From Nitratifractor sp964650685 (GTDB lineage Bacteria > Campylobacterota > Campylobacteria > Campylobacterales > Sulfurovaceae): a stretch of 13,564 nucleotides of DNA. The stretch's first letter is position 1; every line of letters starts with the position of its first letter. The notes beneath the pieces are model-generated. The model did not search any database and was not told the DNA's origin. It saw only the letters and a program-made list of their open reading frames with translations. The position numbers and the translations under genes are program-made. Shown here piece by piece: positions 12,344 to 13,564 of the stretch. The stretch covers positions 1-13,564 of the forward strand of contig CAZYUW010000118.1 in assembly GCA_964650685.1 (NCBI GenBank), given 5' to 3'.

Positions 12344-13564
12344 TCAGACCCCTCCCTGACTCTCTCTATAAGAGCACTGGTGCTTCTACCCTCTATCAGA
12401 TCCACCAACACCAACTCTTTGGCAATATCACTGCCGACAACCTCTTTTCCCTCATAATCGCCGCCTTTGACCAGTACATCCGGCTGTACGATTTTGATCA
12501 GCTCGTAGGGTGTGTCTTCCCCGAAGATCGTCACGAAATCGACCGCATCGAGCGAGGCCAGGAGATAGGCGCGGTCGTATTCGGGATTGACGGGCCGTTC
12601 GGACCCTTTGAGGCGGCGCACCGAATCGTCGCTGTTGACCCCCACGATCAGCACGTCGCCGAAGCTTTTGGCCTTTTCGAGGTATTTCACATGCCCCAAG
12701 TGGAGGATGTCGAAACAGCCGTTGGTAAAGACGATCTTTTTGCCTTCGTTTTTCAGCCGTTCGACGCTTTTGGCCAATCCTTCCCGGGTTTTGATGCGGT
12801 GTTCCGTCGTCGATTCGTGCAGCGTGTTTTCGTAAGCGATGATCTCGTCCCATGTCGCCGTGGCGCTTCCCAGCTTGCCCACAACCACAGCGGCGGCGGC
12901 GTTGGCGATGCGGGCCGCTTCGTCGATCTCCCCGCCGCAGGCGCGCACGAATCCGAGGGTCGCGATGACCGTATCCCCCGCCCCCGTGACATCGTAAACC
13001 TCTCTCGCCACGGTAGGGATCACCCGCATCGTCTCGCCGAAAATCGCCATACCCTCATCGGAGAGGGTGATGATGGCCCGCTCCAGACCCAGATCGTTTT
13101 TGAGTCTGAATCCCGCCTCTTTCAGCGACACTTCATCCGTAATGGCGATACCGGTCGCCTCGGCGGCCTCCTTTTTGTTGGGCGTGATCGCCGTCGCCCC
13201 CCTGTATTTGGTGTAGTCGCGCCCTTTGGGATCGACCATCACCCGGATGCCGCGCCGCTTCGCGGCGGCGATGACGCCCTGGGTCAGGGCGTCGGTCAGC
13301 ACCCCTTTGCCGTAATCGGAGATCAGCACCGTCTGCACCCCTCTCTCCAGAAGCGAAACGATTTTTTCCAAAAGCGCTTTTTCGCTCCGGGGCGTAATGC
13401 TCTGGCGCGTCTCGCTGTCGAAGCGCACCACCTGCTGATGGGAAGCGATGACGCGGCTCTTCCGCGTCGTGGCCCGGCCGGGTTCGTCGAGAAGCGCATC
13501 GGTACCGACACCCAGATCACGAAGCATCGCACGCAGCCGCACCCCGTTGGCATCGTCGCCGATC
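12340..13564 (-). CDS. hldE: Bifunctional heptose 7-phosphate kinase / heptose 1-phosphate adenylyltransferase HldE (5' end outside window)
   Basis: The frame stays open to the right edge and shows 407 residues, beginning IGDDANG; about 70 N-terminal residues are missing. The first domain is a PfkB/ribokinase-type kinase ending in VYDVTGAGDT (complement of about 12972-13001), which holds the anion-hole and catalytic-base Asp. The second is a nucleotidyltransferase with TNGCFDILHLGHVKYLEKA (HLGH of the HxGH class), VNSDDSVRRLKG and the closing VLVKGGDYEG. The protein phosphorylates heptose 7-phosphate at C1 and, after GmhB, adenylylates it to ADP-heptose. A GTG at 13542 is internal, not the start. 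Codon usage switches abruptly near 12505-12517: upstream is CGN/GAA-rich and high in GC, downstream is AGR/GAG-rich. Confidence 0.96.
   Translation of the reverse strand, partial: IGDDANGVRLRAMLRDLGVGTDALLDEPGRATTRKSRVIASHQQVVRFDSETRQSITPRSEKALLEKIVSLLERGVQTVLISDYGKGVLTDALTQGVIAAAKRRGIRVMVDPKGRDYTKYRGATAITPNKKEAAEATGIAITDEVSLKEAGFRLKNDLGLERAIITLSDEGMAIFGETMRVIPTVAREVYDVTGAGDTVIATLGFVRACGGEIDEAARIANAAAAVVVGKLGSATATWDEIIAYENTLHESTTEHRIKTREGLAKSVERLKNEGKKIVFTNGCFDILHLGHVKYLEKAKSFGDVLIVGVNSDDSVRRLKGSERPVNPEYDRAYLLASLDAVDFVTIFGEDTPYELIKIVQPDVLVKGGDYEGKEVVGSDIAKELVLVDLIEGRSTSALIERVREGSE

Overview
The window reads like the chromosome of a Gram-negative bacterium, most likely a Campylobacterota (epsilonproteobacterial) chemolithotroph of roughly 50% GC. 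The reasons are the oxidase-less DUF752 tRNA methyltransferase, luxS, promoters that show a good -10 but no clear -35, heavy use of AGA/AGG and ATA codons, and a heptose/lipooligosaccharide operon containing hldE and gmhA. The lineage is an inference from gene content, not a database match.

Left part (1-3000): the 3' end of ftsH, then a membrane-anchored NodB-fold polysaccharide deacetylase, both on the + strand. Convergent to these is a minus-strand operon, luxS - small NifX-like protein - stand-alone tRNA mnm5U34 methyltransferase (mnmD). The deacetylase and mnmD overlap tail to tail by 72 nt. A 258-nt divergent intergenic region (2934-3191) carries candidate promoters for both directions and several inverted or direct repeats.

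Middle (3190-5820): a tight + strand cluster with a 69-residue unknown protein, a PhnA-family zinc-ribbon protein and a NodU/CmcH/TobZ-type O-carbamoyltransferase.

Right part (5825-13564): eight minus-strand genes for building the lipid A/core/O-chain surface glycolipid: hldE (5' end outside the window), gmhA, an LpxL-type acyltransferase, an ELM1-family GT-B-like protein, two GT4 glycosyltransferases, a GT9 heptosyltransferase-like protein and an O-antigen ligase/polymerase-type membrane protein. HldE and GmhA make the ADP-heptose precursor, the GT9 and GT4 enzymes would add heptose and other sugars, the acyltransferase finishes lipid A, and the last gene would join or polymerise O-chains. 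All seven junctions are identical 4-nt ATGA stop/start overlaps, so the operon is translationally coupled throughout. The convergent carbamoyltransferase ends 4 nt from the operon's last stop codon and may decorate its product.

The most unexpected signal is a sharp codon-usage and GC change inside hldE, near 12505-12517, which looks like a recombination joint or an assembly joint. I saw no tRNA, rRNA, CRISPR array, insertion sequence or phage gene. Two starts were moved inward from the longest reading frame: the ligase to 7006 and the ELM1-like gene to 10893.
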